NCBI GenBank assembly: GCA_003973265.1
Contig: QNYZ01000038.1
Coordinates: forward strand, 1-64,000
DNA from: Deltaproteobacteria bacterium
GTDB lineage: Bacteria > Desulfobacterota > Desulfobacteria > Desulfobacterales > QNYZ01
DNA length: 64,000 nt
Reading direction: 5' to 3'
In this document: positions 1 to 8,884 of the stretch, in pieces
Numbering within the stretch: position 1 is the stretch's first letter
Layout of the letters: each line of letters opens with the position of its first letter
Made by a program: the position numbers and the translations under genes
Notes under the pieces: generated by a model
What the model saw: only the letters and a program-made list of their open reading frames with translations
Told to the model about the DNA's origin: nothing
The model's database searches: none

Positions 1-149
1 AATTGAAAATTAATTATCAGATTAACCCGGCAAATTAATATATGGCATGATTATATCTGCATGATCTGCTGTTATTTATATCTTTGCGCTCTCACGCCCC
101 TTTGAATCGACAAAGAATTCAACCATCTCTTTTTTTATAGCAGGTAAAA

Positions 150-1484
150 ATGACACCATCCATTGTTTCCATTGTCCCTTACGAAAAACCATTCGAATCC
201 GTCCGCCGGGCCATCGAGCTCAGCAACGGATTTGCCAACCTGCCCCGCGGCGGAAAAGTATTTATCAAACCCAACATCGTTTTCTGGACCCGGGCCGTGG
301 CCTTTCCCAAATGGGGAATGATCACCACCTCCCGGGTGATGGAAGACACGGTGGCCATGCTTACCGATTACGGGATCACCGACATTACCATTGGCGAAGG
401 CACTGTGGTCATGGATCCCAAAGATACCCAGACCCAGCGGCATGCTTACCAGTCTCTGGGATATGATACGCTGAAAAAAAAATACGGCGTCAACACCGTC
501 AATATCCTGGAGCGACCTTTTCGGAAAATTGACCTGGGCGATGATGTGACCCTGAAATTTAACGTCGATGCCCTGGACAGCGATTTCATTGTGGACCTGC
601 CGGTCCTTAAAACCCACAATCAGACCGTCGTCAGCCTCGGAATCAAAAACCTCAAAGGCCTGATTGATATCCCTTCACGGAAAAAATGCCACAGCGCCGA
701 CCCGATCAGAAACCTGCATTTCAGGGTCGCCCGGCTGGCCGACCGGCTGCCGCCGGTTTTTACGCTCATCGACGGAATTTATTCCCTGGAACGCGGACCG
801 GCCTTTGATGGCCATGTCCGGAGAAGCAACCTGCTGGTGGCATCTGCCGATATCCTTGCCGTGGACAAGGTGGGCAGCACCCTTCTGGGCATCGATCCGG
901 CCCGGGTGCCTCATCTGGCTTTCGCAGCAGAAAATCACCATCGCTCCATCGATTTATCGGAAATCCGGGTTGTGGGCGAACCGATTGAAAAAGTGGCGTC
1001 TCCGCATCAATATGATTTTGAATGGGGCGAAAACAAACGCGGCGAATTGCTGCCCCTGCCGCTGGCCAGCAGCGGTATTGAAGGGATCTCTTATCCCAAA
1101 TACGATTTGAGCCTGTGTACGTATTGCTCGTTTTTAAATGGATTGATTCTATCGTCGATCCGTGCAGCCTGGAAAGGGTCTCCCTGGGAAGACATAGAGG
1201 TTTTAACCGGCAAGATGATGACCCCGACACCGGGCAGGAAAAAAACGATTCTACTGGGAAAATGCATGTCGAAACTGAATAAAAACCACCCGGATATTAA
1301 CGAGGTCATCTTTATTAAGGGCTGTCCTCCAAAAATACCGGATATTATTGAAGCGTTGCATCGATCAGGTATTCAGGTGGATCCATCGGTCTTTGAGCAA
1401 TACGACCGGCTGCCGGGAGCGTTCATGCGCCGGTATGAAGGAAAGCCGGAGTTTGATGAACAATTTTTTAACATTTTGGATTGA
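150..1484 (+). CDS. DUF362 domain protein
   Basis: This 444-residue protein matches the DUF362 family in my reading. The N-terminal two thirds shows the family style (IKPNIV near residue 38, LKTHNQT near 155, GIKNLKGL near 168). A C-terminal part carries a CxxC pair at Cys323/Cys326 and another Cys in KGCPP. No signal peptide or membrane segment is visible, so it is probably cytoplasmic. DUF362 proteins are often linked to Fe-S or redox systems, but the reaction is unknown. The ATG is preceded by a GCAGG-like ribosome site. It is the first complete gene in the window, and the 149 bases before it are AT-rich and hold no gene. Family assignment is fairly sure; function is not. Confidence 0.8.
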   Translation: MTPSIVSIVPYEKPFESVRRAIELSNGFANLPRGGKVFIKPNIVFWTRAVAFPKWGMITTSRVMEDTVAMLTDYGITDITIGEGTVVMDPKDTQTQRHAYQSLGYDTLKKKYGVNTVNILERPFRKIDLGDDVTLKFNVDALDSDFIVDLPVLKTHNQTVVSLGIKNLKGLIDIPSRKKCHSADPIRNLHFRVARLADRLPPVFTLIDGIYSLERGPAFDGHVRRSNLLVASADILAVDKVGSTLLGIDPARVPHLAFAAENHHRSIDLSEIRVVGEPIEKVASPHQYDFEWGENKRGELLPLPLASSGIEGISYPKYDLSLCTYCSFLNGLILSSIRAAWKGSPWEDIEVLTGKMMTPTPGRKKTILLGKCMSKLNKNHPDINEVIFIKGCPPKIPDIIEALHRSGIQVDPSVFEQYDRLPGAFMRRYEGKPEFDEQFFNILD

Positions 1485-1689
1485 TGACTATAGCCGATGA
1501 TATTCTGCCTTCTTACGTCCTTCACATTCGTTTTACACGGCATGGGTACACCGCGGCAGATGGATGAAACCGGTTTACCTGAGCATTTCCCTGTGATATC
1601 AATATTTTTTAATATGCCGGATCTGGCCCGGCATACTGAACTTAACCGGTAAAGAAAATTATTAACGCAAAATAAAAAGGAATTGTGTA

Positions 1690-2673
1690 ATGAAATTAAC
1701 ATCTTTTCGAATCGTCTGTTTGACGATGATCACCTTTGGGCTGGTTATTCTCACCGGGTTGCCACCGGCTCAGGGCGCGGACACCGCCAAGGACCAGGTG
1801 GCCGTCGTCAATGGCACCGTTATTACCCGCCACGAGCTGGAAAGTGAAATAACACTGGCCAAAAACCGGATGGCGGCACAGGGACAACCCATTACGGAAG
1901 AAGTCACCAAAAAAATAAGCGAGCAGATATTGAACCAGCTCATCGATATGGAACTGCTCCTGCAGGAAAGCCAAAAACAAAAAATCGAAGCCACCGATGC
2001 ATCGGTAGCCGAATATATTAAAAAGTTCAAATCCCGATTTAAAACGACCGAAGCGTATGAAAAAGCACTCAAGGAATTAAACGTTTCCGAAGCCGATTTA
2101 AAAGAAAAAACGAAGAAGGGACTGACCGTTCAGGCACTGATCGAAAAAGAGGTGATATCCAAAATTAAGATTCCCGATACGGATCGCCGCAGTTTTTATG
2201 ATTCAAACCCTCAATTTTTTAAAAAGCCCGAACAGGTTCAGGCCCGCCATATCCTGATCAAATCGAGTGATAAAGACGAGAAGGCTCAGCAGGATAAAGC
2301 CCTTGAAAAGATCAAACAGGTCCAGAAGGAAGTGAAAGCGGGGGGAGACTTTGCCGCCCTGGCCAAAAAATACTCGGAAGGCCCAAGCGGAAAAAACGGG
2401 GGAGACCTCGGATATTTTGGCCGCGGCCAGATGGTTAAACCCTTTGAAGATGCGGCGTTTGCCCTGGAACCCGGCCAGACAAGCGATATTGTCAAGACCC
2501 AGTTCGGTTACCATCTCATCACGGTAACAGGGAAAAAAGCGGCCAGCACCACGCCCTACGAAGAAGTAAAAGAAAAAATCGGCTCGCATTTAAAACAACA
2601 GAAAACGAACGAATTGGTCAAGGCCTATATTGAATCATTAAAGAAAAACGCGAAGATCGAAAAATCGCTGTAA
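1690..2673 (+). CDS. Peptidylprolyl isomerase, SurA/PrsA (parvulin) type
   Basis: The protein has 327 residues. Residues 1-29 form a signal peptide ending near AQGAD, so it is exported. A SurA_N-like helical chaperone region follows at about 35-160. A parvulin rotamase domain lies at about 180-275, marked by QARHILI, the SEGPSGKNGGDLGYFGRG stretch and the QFGYHLI end. A short basic tail closes the protein. The expected role is folding or delivery of exported and outer-membrane proteins in the periplasm. It stands alone between DUF362 and a strong terminator. The start is supported by an AAGGAA site upstream of the ATG. Confidence 0.88.
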   Translation: MKLTSFRIVCLTMITFGLVILTGLPPAQGADTAKDQVAVVNGTVITRHELESEITLAKNRMAAQGQPITEEVTKKISEQILNQLIDMELLLQESQKQKIEATDASVAEYIKKFKSRFKTTEAYEKALKELNVSEADLKEKTKKGLTVQALIEKEVISKIKIPDTDRRSFYDSNPQFFKKPEQVQARHILIKSSDKDEKAQQDKALEKIKQVQKEVKAGGDFAALAKKYSEGPSGKNGGDLGYFGRGQMVKPFEDAAFALEPGQTSDIVKTQFGYHLITVTGKKAASTTPYEEVKEKIGSHLKQQKTNELVKAYIESLKKNAKIEKSL

Positions 2674-2691
2674 GGGACCTGGAAAAAACAT

Positions 2692-2722
2692 AAGCGCTTT
2701 CCCTGTCAGGGAAGGCGCTTTT
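2692..2722 (+). terminator. Rho-independent terminator after the PpiC gene
   Basis: An AAGCGC/GCGCTT outer stem continues into a TTCCCTG/CAGGGAA inner stem. Single mismatched bases separate the two stems, and a short T run follows. It lies 18 bases after the PpiC stop and faces the end of the convergent FG-GAP gene. Confidence 0.85.
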
Positions 2723-2795
2723 GTCTCATGGTCAATACCTGTGCCGCCCGGTGATGTCAAAGCCATGCGCCGGGTTATCTCCTGGTTCCTCCGGG

Positions 2796-4478
2796 CTATT
2801 TCTCTGCCACCCCCAGTGAATAGGCAATAATATTTACCCTCGGTTTTATGCCGACAATTCGTCCTTCTTTGGCGACAAGTATGGCCACCAGGTCCCGTAT
2901 GCCGTCGCCATCGATGTCACCGACGGCAAAATCGGCGATCCGGCCGGACAGTTTTCGGGTTTTCCAGGTTTCACCCAGCCCGGCACCGTCCCATGTCAGG
3001 CCCACAAACTGCCCCTTGGTAATTACCCGCAGGCGGGACAGATGCTTACCGGTCAGCTCCTCGCTTCGCACCGTGACCAGTTCATTTTTCCCGTCATTAT
3101 TCAAATCGCTGATAATCAGCCGCAAGGGTAAATATATGACCGGGGGGGGATTGCCGGGATCTGCGATGGGAAGATTGACCGACAGCAGATTGCCGCCGAA
3201 GTTGTCATCTTCGGTCACCAGCAGTTCACCACGGGTATCAAACACCTGGATGGCATCACCGTCACTGAACGCCGCGATGGTCCGTTTCCCGTCATTTAAA
3301 ATATTTCCGACCGCGCAGCCCAATGCATTGGATTTTTTTCCCGGCACCAGTCGGGTGCCCGGTTTGTATCCGGTTCCATCCCATTGCATTTCATATACGG
3401 CGGACTTGAACGGATCCGCATCAATCGGTTTTTGACCCAGCAGAACCGGTGCTTCGCCCGGGGATTTCGATATCCGATAATACCAGGGACTGCTTTTAAC
3501 AATCAGCCGGTAGGTGCTGCCATCGTATTCAAACACCTGGGATTTAACCCGGTTCTTTTGTATGTTCAGCGCAGTGACAAAAATTTCCGAACGGCCATTG
3601 CCGTTCATATCCCCAATATCCACCCCGACCAGGTATCGACCACTGCTCTTTTTGGTTTCACCGACCTTTACCAGTTGTCTCCGTTCGACACGATAGATAA
3701 ATACCTGGCGGTCGGTAATGACCACCGTTTCAGTCCGACCGTCGCCATCCACATCGCCCATCGCAATTCCGTGCATAGGCCGCTTGAACGTCCGGCTTCG
3801 CCAGAACATTCCGGTTTGCGACTGAACCGGTTGAACAAAAGGGAGTTGCCCCTGGATACCCTTTTGCGAACCGGTTACCGGAGAAACAGGCTGAAGCGGT
3901 GAGCCCGTCGCCGGAGTCGATGGCTGCGTCAACAGTTTTTCGGGATTAATCCGTTGGGCCGTTTCCGAAGATGCCACTGAAGGAGAGGGTGCCGGAGCCG
4001 TAATGCCAAACAGCTGCTGGTTGATATCTCCGGCCAGTCGATTTATTTTCGGAATCACCGCCCCCAGGGTATCTGCCTGGACAAAGTAAGATGCCGCCGG
4101 TTTTTTTCCCAGCACATCCACCGTCCGGGCATCCAGGCTGATGGCCTTGCCGATAGAGGTTAAGCTCCCGAATAATACATAGCGGGCGCCGAGCCGCTCT
4201 CCGATTTCCCGCGCGGCCTTTTCATTGAGTCGGCCGGTCATGGCGCCCAGAGCCGACGACACCGTGGCGGAATCGATGATTTCCACCGTGCCGGGATGGC
4301 TCAAGCGCGTGGACAGCATGTCAACGATACCCGTCCGGAGAAAACTTAAATCGCGATCCGCATTCACCTTGAAAGGGATGATAGCGACCTTGCTCACATC
4401 GGCGGCGGCCGTCGCCATCGCCCCGGTGAGCAGCCCTATGAAGATAAATATTATCGTTCCAGTTAATGCCTTTTTCAC
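2796..4478 (-). CDS. Exported FG-GAP/VCBS repeat protein with N-terminal CsgG-like domain
   Basis: I chose a GTG start at 4478 because a GGAGG site lies 5 bases upstream; the frame stays open to a TTG at 4490. A signal peptide (basic KK, hydrophobic run, AMATAAAD) begins the roughly 560-residue protein. Residues of about 30-150 resemble the periplasmic CsgG/TolB-N fold that senses or assembles envelope components (VAIIPFKV, GARYVLFGSL). A Pro/Ser/Gln-rich linker follows. The C-terminal half has repeated FG-GAP/VCBS units with DxDxDG-type calcium loops (GDVDGDGR, DMNGNGRS, DLNNDGKN, DIDGDGIR), predicting a beta-propeller. It is probably a periplasmic or surface scaffold of unknown partner. Confidence 0.75.
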   Translation of the reverse strand: MKKALTGTIIFIFIGLLTGAMATAAADVSKVAIIPFKVNADRDLSFLRTGIVDMLSTRLSHPGTVEIIDSATVSSALGAMTGRLNEKAAREIGERLGARYVLFGSLTSIGKAISLDARTVDVLGKKPAASYFVQADTLGAVIPKINRLAGDINQQLFGITAPAPSPSVASSETAQRINPEKLLTQPSTPATGSPLQPVSPVTGSQKGIQGQLPFVQPVQSQTGMFWRSRTFKRPMHGIAMGDVDGDGRTETVVITDRQVFIYRVERRQLVKVGETKKSSGRYLVGVDIGDMNGNGRSEIFVTALNIQKNRVKSQVFEYDGSTYRLIVKSSPWYYRISKSPGEAPVLLGQKPIDADPFKSAVYEMQWDGTGYKPGTRLVPGKKSNALGCAVGNILNDGKRTIAAFSDGDAIQVFDTRGELLVTEDDNFGGNLLSVNLPIADPGNPPPVIYLPLRLIISDLNNDGKNELVTVRSEELTGKHLSRLRVITKGQFVGLTWDGAGLGETWKTRKLSGRIADFAVGDIDGDGIRDLVAILVAKEGRIVGIKPRVNIIAYSLGVAEK

Positions 4479-4567
4479 AAAGACCTCCAATATCCGTATT
4501 AGTTACCTTGACCCGCCGAAGATAAAAGCCGGATCATGTCTGTGATCGATTCGCTTTCGGAAACCGG

Positions 4568-5998
4568 CTATGCGCTCAGCCGTTTTTTCAGAATATCGTT
4601 CACCATTTTCGGATTGGCCTGCCCCCGGGTTGATTTCATGACCTGCCCGACAAAATAACCGATAATCTGCGTCTTACCATTTTTATAATCCGCCACCTGG
4701 GTGGGGCTGTCGGTCAGTACCTGGTCGACAATGGCTTCCAGAGCAGAGGCATCGCTCACCTGAACCAGTCCCTTTTCTTTGACAATCTTTTCCGGCGAGC
4801 TGCCCGTAGCCGCAATCTCGGCAAATACGGTTTTGGCAATCTTGCCGCTGATCTTTCCTTTTTCAACCATCTGCAGCAATCTGCCCAGGTTTTTCGCGCT
4901 GACCGGTGACTGGCCAATGGATTTTCCGGCGGTGTTGAGAAGTCCTGTCACCTCGCCCATCACCCAGTTGCTGACCAGCTTGGTATTGGCGCACCACTCC
5001 AGGCAGGCTTCAAAATAATCGGCCACCTGGCGGCTGGCAGTCAACACCTGCGCATCGTAGACCGGCAGGCCATACTGAGAAACAAACCGGGCCTTTTTGG
5101 GATCGGGCAGTTCCGGCAGGGCTTTTCGAACCTCGTCCAGCCAGGAGTTATCGATGACCAGCGGCAACAGGTCCGGGTCGGGAAAATAACGATAGTCGTG
5201 GGCTTCTTCTTTGCCCCGCATCCCGTGGGTCCGGCTTTGATCCGGATCCCACAGCCGGGTCTCCTGGCTCACCTGCCCCCCTTCGGCCACGATCTCGATT
5301 TGCCGGCGGATTTCATACGCCAGGGCTTTCTCCACATGTTTAAATGAATTCAGATTTTTAATTTCAGCCCGCGTCCCGAACGTATCCGATCCGCTGGGGC
5401 GAATGGAGATGTTGGCATCGCACCGGAAGCTCCCCTCTTCCATATTGCCGTCGCAGACCCCGATATACCGGACAATGGAGCGGAGCTGGCGCAGATACGT
5501 GCCCGCTTCTTCCGGTGATCGCAGGTCCGGTTCGCTGACGATTTCCATCAGGGGAACGCCGGTTCGGTTCAGGTCGACCCGGCTCTGGGGCCGATCCGGA
5601 TCGTGAATTAACTTTCCGGCGTCTTCTTCCATGTGAATCCGGGTGATACCGATGCGTTTTCGCCCACCGTTTACGTCTATTTCAATAGTCCCGTTTTCGG
5701 CAATGGGGAGTTCATACTGGGAAATCTGGTATCCCTTGGGCAGGTCCGGATAGAAATAGTTCTTGCGGGCAAACCGGCTTTCCCGGTTAATATGACACCC
5801 CGTGGCCAGCGCGGTCCGCAGCGTATAATCGACCACTTTACGGTTTAATACCGGCAATACCCCCGGCATCCCCAGGCAGACCGGGCAGGTATGGGTGTTG
5901 GGCGGCGCACCGAACTCCGTGGAGCATCCGCAGAATATTTTTGTTCTGGTTTTCAGCTGGGCGTGTATTTCAAGCCCGATGACCGGTTCAAATTCCAT
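4568..5998 (-). CDS. gatB: Asp-tRNA(Asn)/Glu-tRNA(Gln) amidotransferase subunit B
   Basis: The product has 476 residues, the usual GatB length, counting from the ATG at 5998. That start gives the canonical N-terminus ([12 protein letters not shown]), although the frame stays open further upstream. GatB hallmarks include the Zn-type cysteines in FCGCS and CPVCLGMPG, the GxP kinase-like core ([10 protein letters not shown]) and a C-terminal tail domain of YqeY type ending in [13 protein letters not shown]. With GatA and GatC it amidates misacylated Glu-tRNA(Gln) or Asp-tRNA(Asn) in the cytoplasm. The partner genes are not in the window. Confidence 0.96.
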   Translation of the reverse strand: MEFEPVIGLEIHAQLKTRTKIFCGCSTEFGAPPNTHTCPVCLGMPGVLPVLNRKVVDYTLRTALATGCHINRESRFARKNYFYPDLPKGYQISQYELPIAENGTIEIDVNGGRKRIGITRIHMEEDAGKLIHDPDRPQSRVDLNRTGVPLMEIVSEPDLRSPEEAGTYLRQLRSIVRYIGVCDGNMEEGSFRCDANISIRPSGSDTFGTRAEIKNLNSFKHVEKALAYEIRRQIEIVAEGGQVSQETRLWDPDQSRTHGMRGKEEAHDYRYFPDPDLLPLVIDNSWLDEVRKALPELPDPKKARFVSQYGLPVYDAQVLTASRQVADYFEACLEWCANTKLVSNWVMGEVTGLLNTAGKSIGQSPVSAKNLGRLLQMVEKGKISGKIAKTVFAEIAATGSSPEKIVKEKGLVQVSDASALEAIVDQVLTDSPTQVADYKNGKTQIIGYFVGQVMKSTRGQANPKMVNDILKKRLSA

Positions 5999-6430
5999 GA
6001 TCTTATTCCAAAGATAGATTGATAGTCCCCATTCAATGTTAAAGAGTCTATCGGTTCTTTTTATGCCACATAGAGAGAGATATTGTCTCATAAATGGAGA
6101 ATCAGTCAAGATAAATGTGATTTTTTCAGAGAGAAGAAAAATGGGGGAGTCTTAATCTGCCTGGGAATAGTAAGGATTGCTCGGAAATGATAAAGCATAT
6201 CGGCCCCACAGGCCCACCCTGAGGGACCGATATACCACGAGGTGAGGGAAAAACGTCTACCCGAATATTGATCACCATCCGGGTATGGAGGTAATGCCAA
6301 GTACCGCCCTCGTTTTATATTTACAGCAACAACCGTGCCGCTTTTGATATTTTCATTTAAATAGATGCCTTTTCAATGGTTTACAATATATTCCCTAAAA
6401 TAGTATCACCTTGAATATGAAGAGGTAACG
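5999..6430. other. Gene-free spacer with an imperfect inverted repeat
   Basis: There is no convincing gene between gatB and the DUF5320 remnant. The one notable structure is an 11-base inverted repeat with one mismatch (ATATCGGCCCC at 6197-6207 against GGGACCGATAT at 6223-6233). It could fold at the end of the minus-strand DUF5320 transcript, but no T run follows. The gatB promoter presumably lies here; I could not place it. Confidence 0.4.
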
Positions 6431-6704
6431 TCAACGTAACGCTAGCGGTACCTGTATCATCCGACCGCCGCACGTCAACCCGATTGCCATGCTGCCGAAA
6501 CCACGTGCACCACCTCGATTCATTCCAAATCTACGGCCCGGGCCACGACCGACACTGAGACTTCCGTCCCCGCCAAAATTACCCCGTCTTGGAAAAACGG
6601 ATCTGCCTCCTGATCGACCAGGCAACCCGCGTCTGCCACCAGTCTCTGCCACCCGTTACGGAACCTGCCCCCACGGGGCCGCTTCTGTCTAATCCTGGCA
6701 TCAT
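6431..6704 (-). pseudogene. DUF5320-type Gly/Arg-rich protein, frameshifted
   Basis: The reading frame starts MPGLDRSGPVGAGSVTGG, which fits the DUF5320 opening (MPGxDRTGPxGxGPxTG). That frame soon reaches a TAA. A neighbouring frame continues as a Gly/Arg-rich sequence (TGGRRGLPGRSGG onward, with GRGPGRRFGMNRGGARG) to a TGA at 6431. The composition switches exactly where the expected low-complexity tail should begin, so a single indel near 6650 splits the gene. It lies just downstream of the DUF134 gene on the same strand, the usual DUF134-DUF5320 pairing. It could be a true pseudogene or a base-call error in GC-rich sequence. Confidence 0.6.
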
Positions 6705-6825
6705 GCACACTCCTTTCCTGAAATTAACCTATCTTCTTTTTCCGCCGCCATTTCCAGAATTACGCCCCTTACCTTGCCTTCGACCTCGACCAGTACCATG
6801 GCCGGATCCCATCCCCCCTTGCCCG

Positions 6826-7278
6826 TTAAGGGCCGGTGCTGGACACTTCCCCCTGCGGTTTCAAAGATCCCGGCCGCTGGCCCATGGGCCATCTCCCGTC
6901 ACATCGTTGCACTGCATCCACCCCCTTTCCGGGTATGGTTTCGATGGGGGCCGCCCCGGTCGCCCTTCGTCTTGGTCGACGCTGCCTGCGACCCCGCATT
7001 TCATAGGTACCGCCCTCGATTCTCAATGCCTTTCCCGTTACCAGGGCTTCACCGATCGTCCCACGCGCAGTGGCTAAAATACGCCCGTACGTTTGCCGCG
7101 AAACCTGCATGCGCCGGGCGGCCGATTCCTGATCCCGCCCTTCAACATCACTTAACCGGATGGCTTCGAGTTCTTCAACAGACAGGAAAACTTCACCTGA
7201 AACAGGCACCCCTTCAGGGATGAATGAGGTAAGGACCGGAGATTCGGATACGAACCTCGGTTTCTTGGGCCGGGGCAT
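6826..7278 (-). CDS. DUF134 family DNA-binding protein
   Basis: This is a protein of about 150 residues starting MPRPKK at 7278. An ATG also lies at 7281, but GGAGG spacing favours 7278. DUF134 features are the N-terminal PRxxKxPRF, the acidic LSVEELEAIRLSDVEG segment and a helix-turn-helix near residues 55-85 (AARRMQVSRQTYGRILATARG). The C-terminal third is Arg-rich. Such proteins are probably transcription factors and commonly sit near DUF5320, ferredoxin and Mrp-type genes. Its promoter carries a perfect palindrome and an upstream half-matching copy, which suggests autoregulation. Confidence 0.82.
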   Translation of the reverse strand: MPRPKKPRFVSESPVLTSFIPEGVPVSGEVFLSVEELEAIRLSDVEGRDQESAARRMQVSRQTYGRILATARGTIGEALVTGKALRIEGGTYEMRGRRQRRPRRRATGAAPIETIPGKGVDAVQRCDGRWPMGQRPGSLKPQGEVSSTGP

Positions 7279-7291
7279 CATTCCTCCATAG

Positions 7292-7364
7292 TTATGATCA
7301 TTTGATCATAATATAGAGACGGCGTCGCTCGATGTCAAGCCGTTTTGGTCATTTGACTATTATC
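7292..7364 (-). promoter_or_regulatory. DUF134 promoter with two operator-like copies
   Basis: On the minus strand a TTGACA (7333-7338) and TATATT (7310-7315) are 17 bases apart, a near-consensus sigma-70 promoter. A perfect 9-base inverted repeat TTATGATCA-TT-TGATCATAA spans 7292-7311, from the -10 over the likely start site. A second, imperfect copy (TGGTCATTTGACTATTATC) lies at 7346-7364, upstream of the -35. The two copies share TGRTCATTTGA and are 50 bases apart. The layout suits repression by the DUF134 protein. Confidence 0.7.
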
Positions 7365-7482
7365 AGGAGGCGCTACATTCGAAAGCACGACGGGAAAGTT
7401 ATTTAAAAGGGGCCGCCTTGACGAATGAATGCGGCCCCGGAAGCAAAGACTTTCTATTCGGATCCGGCGAGGATGTTAAAAT

Positions 7483-7698
7483 TTACCCGCAGGAACTGTG
7501 GACAATCGCCTCTTCGGGACAGTTTTCAACACAGGCGCAACACTCGACGCACTCGTCGATATCTACCGGAACCGCTTTTCCATCCTGGAGCTCGTATACC
7601 TCGGACGGACAATTATCGACGCAATCACCATGTCCTTTGCACTTATCGTAATCGACTTTGATAGTGACGGCATCGCTTTTCCACGTTTTGATATCCAT
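7483..7698 (-). CDS. Small ferredoxin (two-cluster type)
   Basis: The protein has 71 residues with an AAAGGAGC site before the ATG. The second cluster motif is complete: Cys50-x2-Cys53-x2-Cys56-x3-Cys60-Pro. The first motif has only Cys20, Cys26 and Cys30-Pro, with Gly24/Asp25 where a second Cys is expected. It may therefore hold a [3Fe-4S] or labile cluster. It follows the UROD/MetE-like gene by 34 bases and probably shares its transcript and that of hcp, so it is a plausible electron carrier for them. Confidence 0.88.
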   Translation of the reverse strand: MDIKTWKSDAVTIKVDYDKCKGHGDCVDNCPSEVYELQDGKAVPVDIDECVECCACVENCPEEAIVHSSCG

Positions 7699-7732
7699 TT
7701 GCGCAGGCTCCTTTCAAGATTACTATTCCTGT

Positions 7733-8758
7733 TTATTTAAGGTTATACTTTTCACGCAGTCTTTCGGAAAGCGCCTGGACCCGAAAAAAAGCCTTTTCAA
7801 CGGTCTTTTCTTTATCCGGATTGACCAGGCAACAGGTCGCCGGGGACAACATGCTTTTTTCCAGCATCTGATCCCGATCGATTCCCTTTTTCCATAAAAT
7901 CTGCCACACATTTTCCAGCTGACCCACCAGGGCGTCAATTCCCTCTTGTTCGAAAAGCTCAAAGCCGGTCGGAACAATTCCCCATGCAATCACCCCGCCC
8001 TTATCGAGAAAGCGCTTAATTGAGGGCGCGTACGATGAAAAAATTTCCGCATTGGTATAAATATCGAGAGATAAGATATCCATGTTCAATCCCAGCAGAA
8101 AATCCCAGTCCGGGTTCCCGCACAGATGAATGCCGCGGGGGCGGTCAATCATGGCAAAAAACTGATCCAGTTCTTCTTTTGCTTTAAGATCACTGTAACC
8201 GGCCATGGCCGAAAAAAGAAACTGCAGCCCGGGTTCATCAACAAACATAAATGCGTTAGGATTAAGCGCCTTGAGACGATCCAGCTGCACATTGATCCGT
8301 TTGGTCATAAATTCGAGCATGAAGGGCCGCACCGTATCATCAAATAAAATAGGGCGTTCATCCTGATCAAGGACATTAAAGCCAAAACTGATCGGCCCTT
8401 CCAGCTGCCCGCGAATGGCGGGCCGATCGGAAAAATCCATGGACAGGAATCGATGGTAAACCGCTGAATAGCCGGGGCTGATATCAAAATAGGCGGGATC
8501 GTCAAAATGCGCCATCGTCTCTTCCAGCTCGGCGATAAATTTATCCAGCGAAAACCGCAGGGTGCGCCCCTTCAAATCAAGGAGGATACCCGGAAAATGC
8601 TCGGCGGCCTGAACGTACATATCTTCATGATAATCGTAATTGGGCAGTTGCGGCCAGAAGGGGATATCCGTGGAGAGGGCCACCTCAAGGGCACGCTCCG
8701 GGTCCGTGTGGGGCATTACCCCCATGGCAGTGGTTAACAGGTTACCCGGGATCGGCAT
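7733..8758 (-). CDS. UROD/MetE-like superfamily protein
   Basis: This 341-residue cytoplasmic protein has the TIM-barrel style of the uroporphyrinogen decarboxylase/cobalamin-independent methionine synthase superfamily. Recognisable pieces are GQLEGPISFG, FVDEPGLQF, IHLCGNPDWDFLL (His/Cys pair) and SPATCCL near the C-terminus. The His-Cys and C-terminal Cys pattern resembles the Zn site of methyltransferase members. A methyl-transfer role is thus more likely than haem synthesis, but the substrate is unknown. The start has a good AAGGAAA site. The gene lies between hcp and a ferredoxin on the same strand. Confidence 0.7.
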   Translation of the reverse strand: MPIPGNLLTTAMGVMPHTDPERALEVALSTDIPFWPQLPNYDYHEDMYVQAAEHFPGILLDLKGRTLRFSLDKFIAELEETMAHFDDPAYFDISPGYSAVYHRFLSMDFSDRPAIRGQLEGPISFGFNVLDQDERPILFDDTVRPFMLEFMTKRINVQLDRLKALNPNAFMFVDEPGLQFLFSAMAGYSDLKAKEELDQFFAMIDRPRGIHLCGNPDWDFLLGLNMDILSLDIYTNAEIFSSYAPSIKRFLDKGGVIAWGIVPTGFELFEQEGIDALVGQLENVWQILWKKGIDRDQMLEKSMLSPATCCLVNPDKEKTVEKAFFRVQALSERLREKYNLK

Positions 8759-8884
8759 GCTATTTTCCTTGGATGTGGGATTAATCGAGTGCGGAGAGAT
8801 CAGAAAAATGCGTGAAGCCGTGGCGATTTTGACGAAAAAAACATTCTTTTCCGCAAAACCGCCACGGACAGGGTGCGATTGATT

